47,179 bases of DNA from JBHOQS01 sp042408875 (lineage in GTDB: Bacteria; Chloroflexota; UBA11872; JBHOQS01), in the NCBI GenBank assembly GCA_042408875.1, contig JBHOQS010000012.1:1-47179 (forward strand), in the 5' to 3' direction. Below, piece after piece: positions 6,667-15,126 of the stretch (positions are counted from its first letter, which is position 1; the number at the start of each line of letters is the position of its first letter). The notes beneath the pieces are model-generated. The model searched no databases, was not told the origin of the DNA, and saw nothing but the letters and a program-made list of their open reading frames with translations. Both the position numbers and the translations under genes were made by a program.

Positions 6667-9384
6667 ATGGCGACGACGGAGACGACTACGACGCCCGCGC
6701 CGCTGCGGGAGGAGGCAGAGCCACAGGAGGAGCGCCTGCTGGCGGCAATGCCGAAGGCGTACGACCATCGCCCGGTGGAGGCGAAATGGTATGACTTCTG
6801 GATGCGCCAAGGCTACTTCACACCCCGTATCGATTGGGAGAAAGAGCCCTTCTGCATCGTCATTCCGCCGCCGAACGTGACTGGTGAGCTGCACCACGGC
6901 CACGCGATGTTCGTGACCTTCCAGGATCTGATGACCCGCTGGCGGCGTATGCAAGGGTACGTCACGCTGTGGCTGCCCGGCACTGACCACGCCGGCATCG
7001 CTACCCAGAATGTGGTGGAGCGCGAGCTGGCGAAAGAAGGGCTCACTCGCCACGACCTGGGCCGCGAGAAGTTCCTGGAGCGGGTGTGGCAGCATAAAGA
7101 AAAGTACGGCAGCATCATCACCGACCAGATCAAGCGCATGGGCGCGTCCTGCGACTGGACGCGCGAGCGCTTCACGCTGGACCCTGGCCTCTCTAGAGCA
7201 GTGCGCGAAGCCTTCGTGCGCCTGTATGAGCGCGGCCTGATCTATCGCGGTCCCCGCCTGATCAACTGGTGCCCGCGCTGCGAGACGGTGCTGTCGGACC
7301 TCGAGGTGGAGTACACCGAGGTGGCTGGCAAGTTCTGGTACATCCGCTACCCACTTGAAGACAGGAGCGGGTATATAACCATCGCCACGACGCGGCCGGA
7401 GACCATGCTGGGCGATACCGCCGTGGCTGTGCACCCGAACGACCCGCGCTATCAGCACCTGATCGGCCGGTACGCCATCTTGCCCTTGCTGGGCCGCCGC
7501 CTGCCGATCATCGCCGACGAGGCGGTGGACATGGAGTCGGGCACCGGGGCGCTCAAGGTGACCCCGGCGCACGACCCGGTGGACTACGAGATCGGCCAGC
7601 GCCACAACCTCCCGGCGATTAACATCATGAACCCCGACGCCACCATCAACGAGAACGGCGGGCCGTACCAGGGGATGGACCGCTATGAAGCGCGGGCTCG
7701 AATCGAGCATGACCTGGAGCATCAGGGCTTGCTGGAGAAAGTGGAAGGACACACTCACGCCGTGGGACACTGCTACCGGTGTAATACGGTCGTGGAGCCG
7801 CTCATCTCCACGCAATGGTTCGTAAAGATGAAGCCACTGGCCGAGCCGGCACTCAAAGTCGTGCTCGACGGCCGCATCAAGTTCGTGCCTGAGCGTTTCG
7901 TGAAGGTGTACCAGAACTGGATGGAGAACATCCAGGACTGGTGTATCTCGCGACAGATCTGGTGGGGCCATCGCATCCCGGTGTGGACCTGCCAGAACTG
8001 CGCGGAGATCATCGTGGCGCGAGAGGATCCGACAGCGTGCCCGAAGTGCGGCGGTCCGGTGGAGCAGGACCCCGACGTGCTGGACACCTGGTTCTCGTCG
8101 GGCCTGTGGCCGTTCTCCACGCTCGGCTGGCCGGACGACACCGAGGACCTGCGGTACTTCTACCCGACCACGGTGATGGAGACCGGCTACGATATCCTGT
8201 TCTTCTGGGTGGCCCGCATGATCATGCTCGGGCTGGAGATGACCGGCGACATTCCGTTCAAGTGGGTGTACCTGCACGGGCTCATGCGCGACGAGCACGG
8301 TCAGAAGATCTCCAAGTCCAAGGGGCACACGGCCGACCCGATCGAGGTGATCAACCGCTACGGCGCCGACGCCCTGCGCTACACCATCATCACCGGTAGC
8401 TCGCCCGGCAACGACATGCGGCTCTATGAAGAGAAGCTTGAAGCGGCGCGCAACTTCGCCAACAAGCTGTGGAACGCGGCGCGTTTTGTGCTCTCCATGC
8501 CGCCGCCCACAGTGCTCCCTCCAAAGAAGCACCCACTGCCGGACCGCTGGATCCTCAGCCGGCTCGCCGCGGTGACGGCCGATGTGACCCGGCTGATGGA
8601 GGACTTCCAGTTTGGCGAGGCCGGTCGGCTGGTGCACGACTTTATCTGGGACGAATTCTGTGACTGGTACATCGAGGTGGCGCGCGTGCGGCTGTACCGC
8701 GGCGCCGACGAGGCCACCCTGGCGCTCACCAGTCAGACGCTCCGGCGGGTGCTGGAGCAGAGCCTGCGGCTGCTGCATCCGTTCATGCCATTCGTGACCG
8801 AGGAGGTCTGGCAGCGACTCAAGCAGGTCGAAGGCCGCGACGGATTCACCGGCGATGCGCCGAGCCTGATAGTGGCGAAGTGGCCTGCTCCTGGCCCACG
8901 TGACGAGGCCGCCGAGCGTGACTTCGCCCTGCTGATGGAGATCGTTCGCTCGATCCGCAACGCCCGCGCCGAGTCGAACGTGCCAGCAGCCCGCTGGATC
9001 GAGGCCATCGCTGTGGCCGGCGACCGTGCCCCGCTTCTGCAGGAAAACCTGGAGATCCTGGAGAACCTGGCACGCGCCCGACCGTTCACCGTCCATGCTA
9101 CACTTGAGAGGCGGCCGTCCCAGGCGATCACCCTCGTGGCCGGCACGGTGGAGGTGCTGCTGCCGCTGGCCGGTATGGTGGACATCGCCGAAGAGCGCGC
9201 GCGCCTCTCGAAGGAGCTCGAGGAAGCCCGCCGCGACCTGGAGCGCTCGCGCAGCCTGCTGGCGAACGAAAACTTCCTCACGCGGGCCAAGCCCGAGGTC
9301 GTGCAACGTGAGCGCGAAAAGCTGGCCGTGCATGAGGAGCGCGTGCGCAAGCTCGAAGAGCGGCTGGCTCAGCTAGCTGAATAA
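6667..9384 (+). CDS. valS: valine--tRNA ligase
   Basis: A 905-residue class I aminoacyl-tRNA synthetase that charges tRNA-Val with valine and edits mischarged threonine. The HIGH-type motif appears in PPPNVTGELHHGHAM (about residues 70-85). The editing CP1 domain includes TTRPETMLGDTAVAVHPND. A zinc site CQNC...CPKC is near 440-460. The KMSKS-type motif is KISKSKG (about 545). The C-terminal tail from about residue 840 is the predicted coiled-coil arm. GGGAGGAGG lies 7-15 nt before the ATG. Expression is predicted to be under the T-box leader. A xylanase gene begins 7 nt after the stop, so the two are probably co-transcribed. Confidence 0.98.
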   Translation: MATTETTTTPAPLREEAEPQEERLLAAMPKAYDHRPVEAKWYDFWMRQGYFTPRIDWEKEPFCIVIPPPNVTGELHHGHAMFVTFQDLMTRWRRMQGYVTLWLPGTDHAGIATQNVVERELAKEGLTRHDLGREKFLERVWQHKEKYGSIITDQIKRMGASCDWTRERFTLDPGLSRAVREAFVRLYERGLIYRGPRLINWCPRCETVLSDLEVEYTEVAGKFWYIRYPLEDRSGYITIATTRPETMLGDTAVAVHPNDPRYQHLIGRYAILPLLGRRLPIIADEAVDMESGTGALKVTPAHDPVDYEIGQRHNLPAINIMNPDATINENGGPYQGMDRYEARARIEHDLEHQGLLEKVEGHTHAVGHCYRCNTVVEPLISTQWFVKMKPLAEPALKVVLDGRIKFVPERFVKVYQNWMENIQDWCISRQIWWGHRIPVWTCQNCAEIIVAREDPTACPKCGGPVEQDPDVLDTWFSSGLWPFSTLGWPDDTEDLRYFYPTTVMETGYDILFFWVARMIMLGLEMTGDIPFKWVYLHGLMRDEHGQKISKSKGHTADPIEVINRYGADALRYTIITGSSPGNDMRLYEEKLEAARNFANKLWNAARFVLSMPPPTVLPPKKHPLPDRWILSRLAAVTADVTRLMEDFQFGEAGRLVHDFIWDEFCDWYIEVARVRLYRGADEATLALTSQTLRRVLEQSLRLLHPFMPFVTEEVWQRLKQVEGRDGFTGDAPSLIVAKWPAPGPRDEAAERDFALLMEIVRSIRNARAESNVPAARWIEAIAVAGDRAPLLQENLEILENLARARPFTVHATLERRPSQAITLVAGTVEVLLPLAGMVDIAEERARLSKELEEARRDLERSRSLLANENFLTRAKPEVVQREREKLAVHEERVRKLEERLAQLAE

Positions 9385-9391
9385 GCCCTCC

Positions 9392-11245
9392 ATGCGCAGA
9401 GCAGTGTCACGACGCCGGCGCTTGCTTCGCATGCTCGGGCTGAGCCTCCTTGCCGGCCCGAGCATGCTTCCGGCTGCCTGTACCCCGCCGGTCGGAAGGG
9501 CCATGCAACCGGAGAACACCCCACAGCCTGCCGCCACCGCCACGCCTCTGGCTGTGTCACTTCTTCCTGCGGACTCGCTGACTGCGTTCCGGCTGGGCGG
9601 CCGCAATGCCGCCGACGCACGCCTCGAGCGCGTGGCGGTGGAAGGTCAGCCATTCTCCCAGGCCCTGCGTGTCCGCACCCTGCAACGGCCGGAGAATACC
9701 TACAATATCCAGCTTTCGGCCAGGATCATCGCTCCAGTCGAGAAAGATGACGTGCTGCTCGCCAGCTTCTTTGTGCGCGCAGTGGACTCTACCGACGAGA
9801 CCGGCGAGGCGCGCACGACCTTCGTCTTCGAGCAGGCCTCGGAGCCATACACCAAGTCTATCATGCTGCCGCTCAGCGTCGGGAAGGAGTGGAAGCGCAT
9901 CGACTACCCGTTCCAGGCCGTCGATCGCTACGGCCCCGGGCAGGCGCAGATCAACTTTCAGCTTGGCTATTCGCCGCAGACGATCGAGATTGGCGGGATA
10001 GCAGTACTGAACTACGGCAAGAAGGTGAAGCTCCAGGACCTGCCGCGCACCCGCTTTAGTTACGCCGGGCGTGAGGCCGGCGCTGCCTGGCGAGCGGCTG
10101 CCGTGCAGCGCATCGAAGCGCTGCGCAAGGCCGACCTGGTCGTTTCTGTGCAGGACGCGCAGGGCAGGCCGGTGCCCGGCGCTGCTGTCGAAGTCCGCAT
10201 GCGCCGCCACGCCTTCGGCTTTGGCTCTGCCGTCGACGCGACGACCCTCTTAAGCCAGACTCCAGACGGCCAGCAGTACCGCGAGACGGTACAGCGGTTC
10301 TTCACCAAGGTGGTCCTGGAGAACGACCTGAAGTGGCCCGCGTGGGAGGATTTCGCCCGTCGGGCACGCACGCTCCAGGCGATCGAGTGGCTACGCGGAC
10401 AGGGCATCGCCGTGCGCGGGCATAATCTGGTCTGGCCGGGCTGGCGCTACCTTCCGCGCAGCCTGTATAACCTGCGCACTGATCCTGAGGCGCTGCGGCG
10501 GCGCGTCTACGAGCACATCCTAGACGAGGCCGGCGCCTTACAGGGAATGATTGCGGACTGGGATGTCATTAACGAGCCGTACATGAACCGCGACCTCATG
10601 GACATCCTTGGCGACGAGGTCATGGTGGAGTGGTTCCAGGCAGCGCGGCAGGCCGATTCGGGGGCCCGGCTGTTCCTGAACGAGGCCACGGCGCCGGGAA
10701 CAGGTGAGCGGCAGGAGCACTTCGAGCGAACCATCCGTTTCCTGCTTGAGCGCGGCGCCCCCCTCGATGGCATCGGCTTCCAGTGCCACTTCGGCCTCAC
10801 CGTCACAGCACCGGAGCAGCTCCTGCGCTCGCTCGACCACTTCGCTCAGTTTGGCCTGCCAATCCAGGTCACCGAGTTCGATATCGACACCATAGACGAA
10901 GAGTTACAGGCGGACTACACGCGCGATTTCCTGATCGCTCTGTTCAGCCACCCGGCCGTCGACGCCAGCTTGATGTGGGGCTTCTGGGAGGGCCGGCACT
11001 GGCGCCCGAACGCCGCGCTCTTCCGCCGCGACTGGACGGTCAAGCCGAACGGGCAGGCCTGGATCGACCTGGTGACCCGCACGTGGTGGACGGAGGTGCA
11101 GGGACGCACCGATCAGGCTGGCCTCTACGGTACGCGCGGCTTCCTGGGCGAGTACGACGTGACCGTGACGGCCGGCACGACCGCGAAGACCGTGCCGGCC
11201 TCGCTCGGCGCCGGCGGGTCCTTCATAACAGTTGAGCTCGACTGA
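9392..11245 (+). CDS. GH10 endo-1,4-beta-xylanase lipoprotein
   Basis: A 617-residue glycoside hydrolase family 10 enzyme that cleaves internal beta-1,4-xylosidic bonds by a retaining mechanism. The N-terminus is Arg-rich, then a hydrophobic stretch ending in LPAAC, a lipobox, predicting a membrane-anchored exported lipoprotein. Residues about 55-215 resemble a beta-sandwich carbohydrate-binding domain (CBM4/9 or CBM22 type). The GH10 barrel follows from about 250, with acid/base Glu395 in DVINEP and nucleophile Glu495 in QVTEFDID. HNLVWPGW is the typical substrate-cleft motif (HxLVW). It starts 7 nt after valS with no clear Shine-Dalgarno of its own, so translation may be coupled. No other xylan genes are adjacent. 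Confidence 0.93.
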   Translation: MRRAVSRRRRLLRMLGLSLLAGPSMLPAACTPPVGRAMQPENTPQPAATATPLAVSLLPADSLTAFRLGGRNAADARLERVAVEGQPFSQALRVRTLQRPENTYNIQLSARIIAPVEKDDVLLASFFVRAVDSTDETGEARTTFVFEQASEPYTKSIMLPLSVGKEWKRIDYPFQAVDRYGPGQAQINFQLGYSPQTIEIGGIAVLNYGKKVKLQDLPRTRFSYAGREAGAAWRAAAVQRIEALRKADLVVSVQDAQGRPVPGAAVEVRMRRHAFGFGSAVDATTLLSQTPDGQQYRETVQRFFTKVVLENDLKWPAWEDFARRARTLQAIEWLRGQGIAVRGHNLVWPGWRYLPRSLYNLRTDPEALRRRVYEHILDEAGALQGMIADWDVINEPYMNRDLMDILGDEVMVEWFQAARQADSGARLFLNEATAPGTGERQEHFERTIRFLLERGAPLDGIGFQCHFGLTVTAPEQLLRSLDHFAQFGLPIQVTEFDIDTIDEELQADYTRDFLIALFSHPAVDASLMWGFWEGRHWRPNAALFRRDWTVKPNGQAWIDLVTRTWWTEVQGRTDQAGLYGTRGFLGEYDVTVTAGTTAKTVPASLGAGGSFITVELD

Positions 11246-11478
11246 GCCCGTGTGGCCGCAGTCCCTGCCGGGAAAGGTATATCCGGACCTGCGCACGGGA
11301 ATCACGGTCCGGTGGGCGTAATCGCAAACCCAGTGTTCATCCGTGTCTGCATAGCCATAGTGGCATCGATCCTACCTGATGCGCCGGGCCCAGTTCAGTC
11401 CGGGCAAGTGTGAAACCTGCCCTTACTGCTCTAATCTAATCTAAATGGCACTATACATGGCAGGGTAGGGCGATTCGG

Positions 11479-11484
11479 TATACT
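11479..11484 (+). promoter_or_regulatory. putative -10 box for upp
   Basis: TATACT lies 20 nt before the preferred GTG start of upp. A start site near 11491 would give a very short leader beginning at the AGGAGG ribosome-binding site. No clear -35 is present. The 259 nt between the xylanase and upp hold no gene; a TCTAA triplet repeat near 11432-11446 is the only other pattern. Confidence 0.4.
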
Positions 11485-11504
11485 CTGTGCAGGAGGCGCG
11501 CGAC

Positions 11505-12125
11505 GTGCCCGTCGAAGTCGTACGGCACCCGGTGATCGAGCATGCGCTGACACACCTGCGCAGCCGCGATACCGACCTGGAGAGCTTTCGCAAGCACGCG
11601 CGACTGGTAGCACAGCTCCTGTGCTATGAGGCTACGCGGGACCTGGCGCTGCGGGAGCAGCCGATCGAGACGCCGCTGGAACCAACGACCGGTCGGCTGC
11701 TGGCCGAGAGTATCTGCCTCGTGCCGGTCTTGCGCGCTGGGCTGGCCATGCTCGACACCCTTACCGACATGCTGCCGCACAGCCGCGTCGGCTTCGTGGG
11801 GTTGGAGCGCGAGGAAACGACAGCCATCGCCCGCGGCTACTATCACAAGCTGCCGCCCAAGCTCGGCCAGAGCAAGGTTATTATTCTGGATCCGATGCTC
11901 GCTACCGGCGGCTCGGCACGGATGGCGATTGAGCTTCTGAAAGCCAGCGGCGCGCAGGATATCCGGCTGGTCTGTCTCGTGGCCGCGCCAGAGGGGTTGC
12001 AGCTTCTGGAGCGCCTGCACCCGGATGTACGGATCCTCACCTGCGCGATCGATCGAGAGCTGAACGCTGCCAAGTTCATTGTGCCCGGGTTAGGCGATTT
12101 CGGGGATCGTTACTTCGGCACGTGA
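11505..12125 (+). CDS. upp: uracil phosphoribosyltransferase
   Basis: A 206-residue enzyme that makes UMP from uracil and PRPP in pyrimidine salvage. The PRPP-binding loop is LDPMLATGGSA, and the uracil-site C-terminal segment ends VPGLGDFGDRYFGT, both diagnostic. The N-terminal PVEVVRHPVIEHALTHLR matches the usual start of the family. I chose the GTG at 11505 because AGGAGG lies 8 nt upstream; a GTG at 11487 would place that site inside the gene. The stop overlaps the possible GTG start of the DUF420 gene (GTGA), suggesting coupled translation. Confidence 0.95.
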   Translation: MPVEVVRHPVIEHALTHLRSRDTDLESFRKHARLVAQLLCYEATRDLALREQPIETPLEPTTGRLLAESICLVPVLRAGLAMLDTLTDMLPHSRVGFVGLEREETTAIARGYYHKLPPKLGQSKVIILDPMLATGGSARMAIELLKASGAQDIRLVCLVAAPEGLQLLERLHPDVRILTCAIDRELNAAKFIVPGLGDFGDRYFGT

Positions 12126-12586
12126 TCCCGTGTCGGTACAGACCGCAACTGCCATTCTGCGCGATGAAGCCACCTGCACCTGCCTGGCTACCCGTACTGA
12201 ACACCAGCCTCATCGTCATCAGCGGCTTCTTTCTGCTGCTGGGGTATTACTTTATCAAGCAGCGCCGGATCGCTGCTCACCGGCGGAGCATGCTGACGGC
12301 AACGGCCTTTGCCGCCATGTTCCTGGTGGTCTACGTCATGCGGGCGGCGCTGTTTGAGACCAAGCTCTTCGCTGGGGAGGGAGCGCTGCGGGTGGTCTAT
12401 CTCACCGTCCTGGCCTCGCATACCCTGCTGGCGATGGCGGTCGGGCCTCTGGCGCTCCTCACCCTCTTCCGTGCCCTGCGGGGACGGTACCGCCGCCACC
12501 GCCGTGTCGCCCGCATCACGCTGCCGGTGTGGCTCTACGTCGTCGCCAGCGGCTGGATCGTCTATGTGATGCTCTACACACATTGA
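12122..12586 (+). CDS. DUF420 family integral membrane protein
   Basis: A protein of about 154 residues with four predicted membrane helices (around 25-42, 57-75, 90-112 and 128-150). LLGYYFIKQRRIAAHRRSML after helix 1 is the family signature of DUF420 (YozB type). Members are often found near cytochrome-oxidase assembly genes, but none are here. The GTG at 12122 overlaps the upp stop by 4 nt; an in-frame ATG at 12164 (starting MKPPAPAWLPVLNT) is an equally good start since the family normally begins close to helix 1. Function is unknown; a role in membrane or respiratory protein assembly is only suggested by family context. Confidence 0.82.
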   Translation: MIPCRYRPQLPFCAMKPPAPAWLPVLNTSLIVISGFFLLLGYYFIKQRRIAAHRRSMLTATAFAAMFLVVYVMRAALFETKLFAGEGALRVVYLTVLASHTLLAMAVGPLALLTLFRALRGRYRRHRRVARITLPVWLYVVASGWIVYVMLYTH

Positions 12587-12597
12587 GGACCTGGTTT

Positions 12598-12660
12598 TGA
12601 GCCTTGTTTTCGAGCCTTGTTTTGATATAATGTTTTTGAGATAATGTTTTGAGAGCATGT
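12598..12660 (+). promoter_or_regulatory. degenerate 13-bp tandem array forming two promoters for ispE
   Basis: Five successive units of about 13 bp (TGAGCCTTGTTTT, CGAGCCTTGTTTT, GATATAATGTTTTT, GAGATAATGTTTT, GAGAGCATGTTTG) cover this stretch. Because of the periodicity, TTGTTT at 12604 is 16 bp from TATAAT (12626-12631), and the second TTGTTT at 12617 is 17 bp from GATAAT (12640-12645). Two overlapping promoters therefore result. AT content is far above that of the surrounding DNA. Confidence 0.75.
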
Positions 12661-12690
12661 TTGGGCATCGTTCACAGTAATTCCACGTCA

Positions 12691-12716
12691 TCGGTATGCG
12701 TGTTCGGTATGCGTGT
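12691..12716. repeat. ispE: 13-bp tandem duplication spanning the ispE start codon
   Basis: TCGGTATGCGTGT is present twice with no spacer (12691-12703, 12704-12716). Each copy contains an ATG; only the second is in the ispE frame, because 13 is not a multiple of three. Confidence 0.95.
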
Positions 12717-13551
12717 TCTGTCTACTGCTCCGGCGAAGATCAACCTGACCCTCGACGTACTGGGCCGCCGCGCCGACGGCTATCATGAGATCGCCTCGGT
12801 GATGGTACGGCTCGAGCTCCACGATACCATCGAGGTCGAGCCCGCCAGCGAGCTGGCTGTGGAGTGCCTGGGCGCGGACATCCCGCCGGAGCAGAACCTA
12901 GCGCTCAAGGCAGCGCGACTGCTGCGAGAGGCGGCGGGCTGTCGGCAGGGGGCGCGCATCCGCATTAGCAAGCGCATCCCGGTCGCGGCCGGCCTGGCCG
13001 GCGGCAGCACCGACGCCGCGGCTACGCTGCTGGCGCTGGCGCGGCTATGGGGTCTGGAGGAGCCGGATAGGATTCACTTGCCTGCACTGGCAGCGCAGCT
13101 TGGCTCGGATGTGCCGTTCTTCTTGGATGGCCCAGTGGCCCTGGCTGAAGGGCGTGGCGAGCGGCTGACGCCACTGCCGCCGCTGCCGCCTCGACCGGTC
13201 GTGCTGCTGAAGCCTCCCTTTGCCCTCGCCACGGCAGCGGTCTATGGCGCGCTCCGCCCAGACGACTATGCAGACGGCTCGGCGACGCGCCGGGCTGTGC
13301 AGGAGATCCGCGCCGGCCGCTGGCCACCGCCTGAGCTTTACGTCAACGTGCTGGAGCGCGCTGCCTTCCGTCTGCGCCCGGAGCTCGGGCGCTACCGCGA
13401 GACATTCCTGGCAGCAGGCGCCTCCACTGTGCAGATGTCCGGCAGCGGGCCCGCGCTCTTCAGCCTCTTCGACGACGCCGAGGCCGCCGGTGCAGTGCAC
13501 CGCCGCTTGATCGAGGCAGGCTGCGAGGCGTATCTCACAGCGACGGCCTGA
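12709..13551 (+). CDS. ispE: 4-diphosphocytidyl-2-C-methyl-D-erythritol kinase
   Basis: A 280-residue GHMP kinase of the non-mevalonate (MEP) isoprenoid pathway that phosphorylates CDP-methylerythritol. APAKINLTLDVLGRRADGYH at the N-terminus carries the substrate-binding Lys and the DGYHE motif. The ATP-binding loop is PVAAGLAGGSTDAAATL (about residues 92-108), and the third GHMP motif is MSGSGPALFSLF near the C-terminus. Length is normal. The start at 12709 begins MRVLSTAPAKINL as expected; it has no Shine-Dalgarno and lies in the second copy of a 13-bp duplication. A frame upstream from 12649 is open but low in similarity. No other MEP gene is nearby. Confidence 0.95.
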   Translation: MRVLSTAPAKINLTLDVLGRRADGYHEIASVMVRLELHDTIEVEPASELAVECLGADIPPEQNLALKAARLLREAAGCRQGARIRISKRIPVAAGLAGGSTDAAATLLALARLWGLEEPDRIHLPALAAQLGSDVPFFLDGPVALAEGRGERLTPLPPLPPRPVVLLKPPFALATAAVYGALRPDDYADGSATRRAVQEIRAGRWPPPELYVNVLERAAFRLRPELGRYRETFLAAGASTVQMSGSGPALFSLFDDAEAAGAVHRRLIEAGCEAYLTATA

Positions 13552-13574
13552 CCTCGCCGGGCCGGTATTTCGGC

Positions 13575-13580
13575 TACAAT
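13575..13580 (+). promoter_or_regulatory. -10 box 6 nt before the XPB helicase GTG (leaderless)
   Basis: TACAAT ends 6 nt before the GTG at 13587, the distance at which transcription normally begins. No Shine-Dalgarno is present. A clear -35 is not seen. This suggests a leaderless mRNA beginning at the start codon. Confidence 0.6.
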
Positions 13581-13586
13581 ACCGCT

Positions 13587-15014
13587 GTGACCGAGCGCGC
13601 TCACCCTCGCCCCGATCGGGCAGACGTCCGGCCCGCCATCACCCTCAGCCTGCACGGCAACGACCTGGTGCTCCGGCCCGCCAGCGACACCGGCGAGCTT
13701 GCCCGCATGCTGCCTGAGCAGGTGGTCTATGACCGCCGCCGGCAGGTCTATCGCGCTCTGCCCATCGCCTATCGCACGATTCGCGAGCGGCTGGATGAGC
13801 GCTACCAGATCACCGTCGAGTTCGACGACCATCCGGCGCTTCCCTTTGATGTGCGCTTGCAGCTCCAGCCGCGTCCTTACCAGCGCGAGGCACTCGATGC
13901 CTGGATCGCCGCTGGCCGGCGCGGCGTGGTCGTGCTGCCGACCGGGGCAGGCAAGACTCTGGTGGGCCTGATGGCGATCGAGCAGGTGCGCCTGTGGACG
14001 CTCATCCTGGTACCGACGATCGATCTGCTGGAGCAGTGGCGCAGCGCGGTGATCCGGCATCTCGGCATCCCTGCCGACCAGACGGGCACCTTCGGCGGCG
14101 GCTCGCGCGAGCTCCTGCCGGTGACGGTGATGACCTACGACAGCGGGACGCTGCACACGGCCGAGCTGAACCGCTTCGGCCTGCTTATCTTCGACGAAGT
14201 GCACCACCTGCCCGCACCATCCTACCGCCTGATCGCTGAGGGCACCTTTGCTCCGAACCGGCTGGGGCTCTCCGCTACGCCCGAGCGCACCGACGGTGCG
14301 CACGCTGACCTAGAGCGGCTGGTCGGGCCGGTCGTGTACCAGCGCCTGCCCGCTGAGCTCAGCCGCCAGCGGTACATCGCCCGTTACCGCGAGGTGCGCC
14401 TCCAGGTCGAGCTCAGCCTTGAGGAGGAGCTGCGCTACCGCTCGCTGATCGAGACGTATCGCAGCTACTTGCGGCGGCGACGCGTGCGTATCGAATCGGC
14501 CCAGGACTTCGAGCAGTACCTTATCCGGCGCAGTGGCTTCGACCCTGCAGCCAGGGAAGCCATGCTGGCTCATCAGCAAGCCCGCCAGATCGCCCTCAAC
14601 GCCGAGGCGAAGATCAACGTGGTAGCTGGCCTGCTGCGCAAACACGCTGGCGAGCGAGTGATCATCTTCTCGGAATACAATGCCCTAGTCGAACGGCTCT
14701 CCCGCGAGCTGTGCATCCCGGCGATCACGCACAAGACCGGCGTTGAGGAGCGCCGCGCGATCCTGGAGCGCTTCCGCAGCGGCCGGTACACCAAGCTGGT
14801 CACCGGCCGCGTGCTCAACGAAGGCGTGGACGTGCCCGATGCCACGGTGGCGATCATAGTCAGCGGCAACGCCACCAAGCGCGAGTATGTCCAGCGGCTC
14901 GGGCGCGTGCTGCGTCCAAAAGAGACGCCTGCCCTGCTCTATGAGATCGTCACCAGGCGCACGGCTGAAGTCCACGCCGCCGTGCGCCGGCGGCCCGGCG
15001 ATCGAGGGGAGTGA
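13587..15014 (+). CDS. XPB-type superfamily 2 DNA helicase
   Basis: A 475-residue SF2 helicase of the XPB/Rad25 family, which unwinds damaged DNA in nucleotide excision repair. Residues 1-85 form a damage-recognition-like N-terminal domain. Walker A is PTGAGKT with Lys123, the DEAH-type motif is DEVH (203-206), and motif III is LSATPERTDG, which replaces the RED motif of archaeal/eukaryal XPB by RTD. Residues about 260-320 form the Arg-rich thumb-like insertion. Motif VI is QRLGRVLRP. The next gene encodes the Bax1 nuclease, its known archaeal partner, 112 nt downstream on the same strand. The GTG start is supported by the -10 box just ahead. Role in DNA repair is inferred from the family. 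Confidence 0.9.
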   Translation: MTERAHPRPDRADVRPAITLSLHGNDLVLRPASDTGELARMLPEQVVYDRRRQVYRALPIAYRTIRERLDERYQITVEFDDHPALPFDVRLQLQPRPYQREALDAWIAAGRRGVVVLPTGAGKTLVGLMAIEQVRLWTLILVPTIDLLEQWRSAVIRHLGIPADQTGTFGGGSRELLPVTVMTYDSGTLHTAELNRFGLLIFDEVHHLPAPSYRLIAEGTFAPNRLGLSATPERTDGAHADLERLVGPVVYQRLPAELSRQRYIARYREVRLQVELSLEEELRYRSLIETYRSYLRRRRVRIESAQDFEQYLIRRSGFDPAAREAMLAHQQARQIALNAEAKINVVAGLLRKHAGERVIIFSEYNALVERLSRELCIPAITHKTGVEERRAILERFRSGRYTKLVTGRVLNEGVDVPDATVAIIVSGNATKREYVQRLGRVLRPKETPALLYEIVTRRTAEVHAAVRRRPGDRGE

Positions 15015-15126
15015 GGGGAAGGCGAGGGACGGCGGCTCTGGGACCACGCACGCGGACATGGCATGACATGATACAGTATGAAACACGCGTAACTTGTGAA
15101 AACAGGTAACCCAGGCGCGCACTGGC

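Noticed and set aside
6613..9333. 906-codon minus-strand open frame
   Set aside because: It is antisense to valS, in a high-GC coding strand where long shadow frames are expected; no protein motif was seen.
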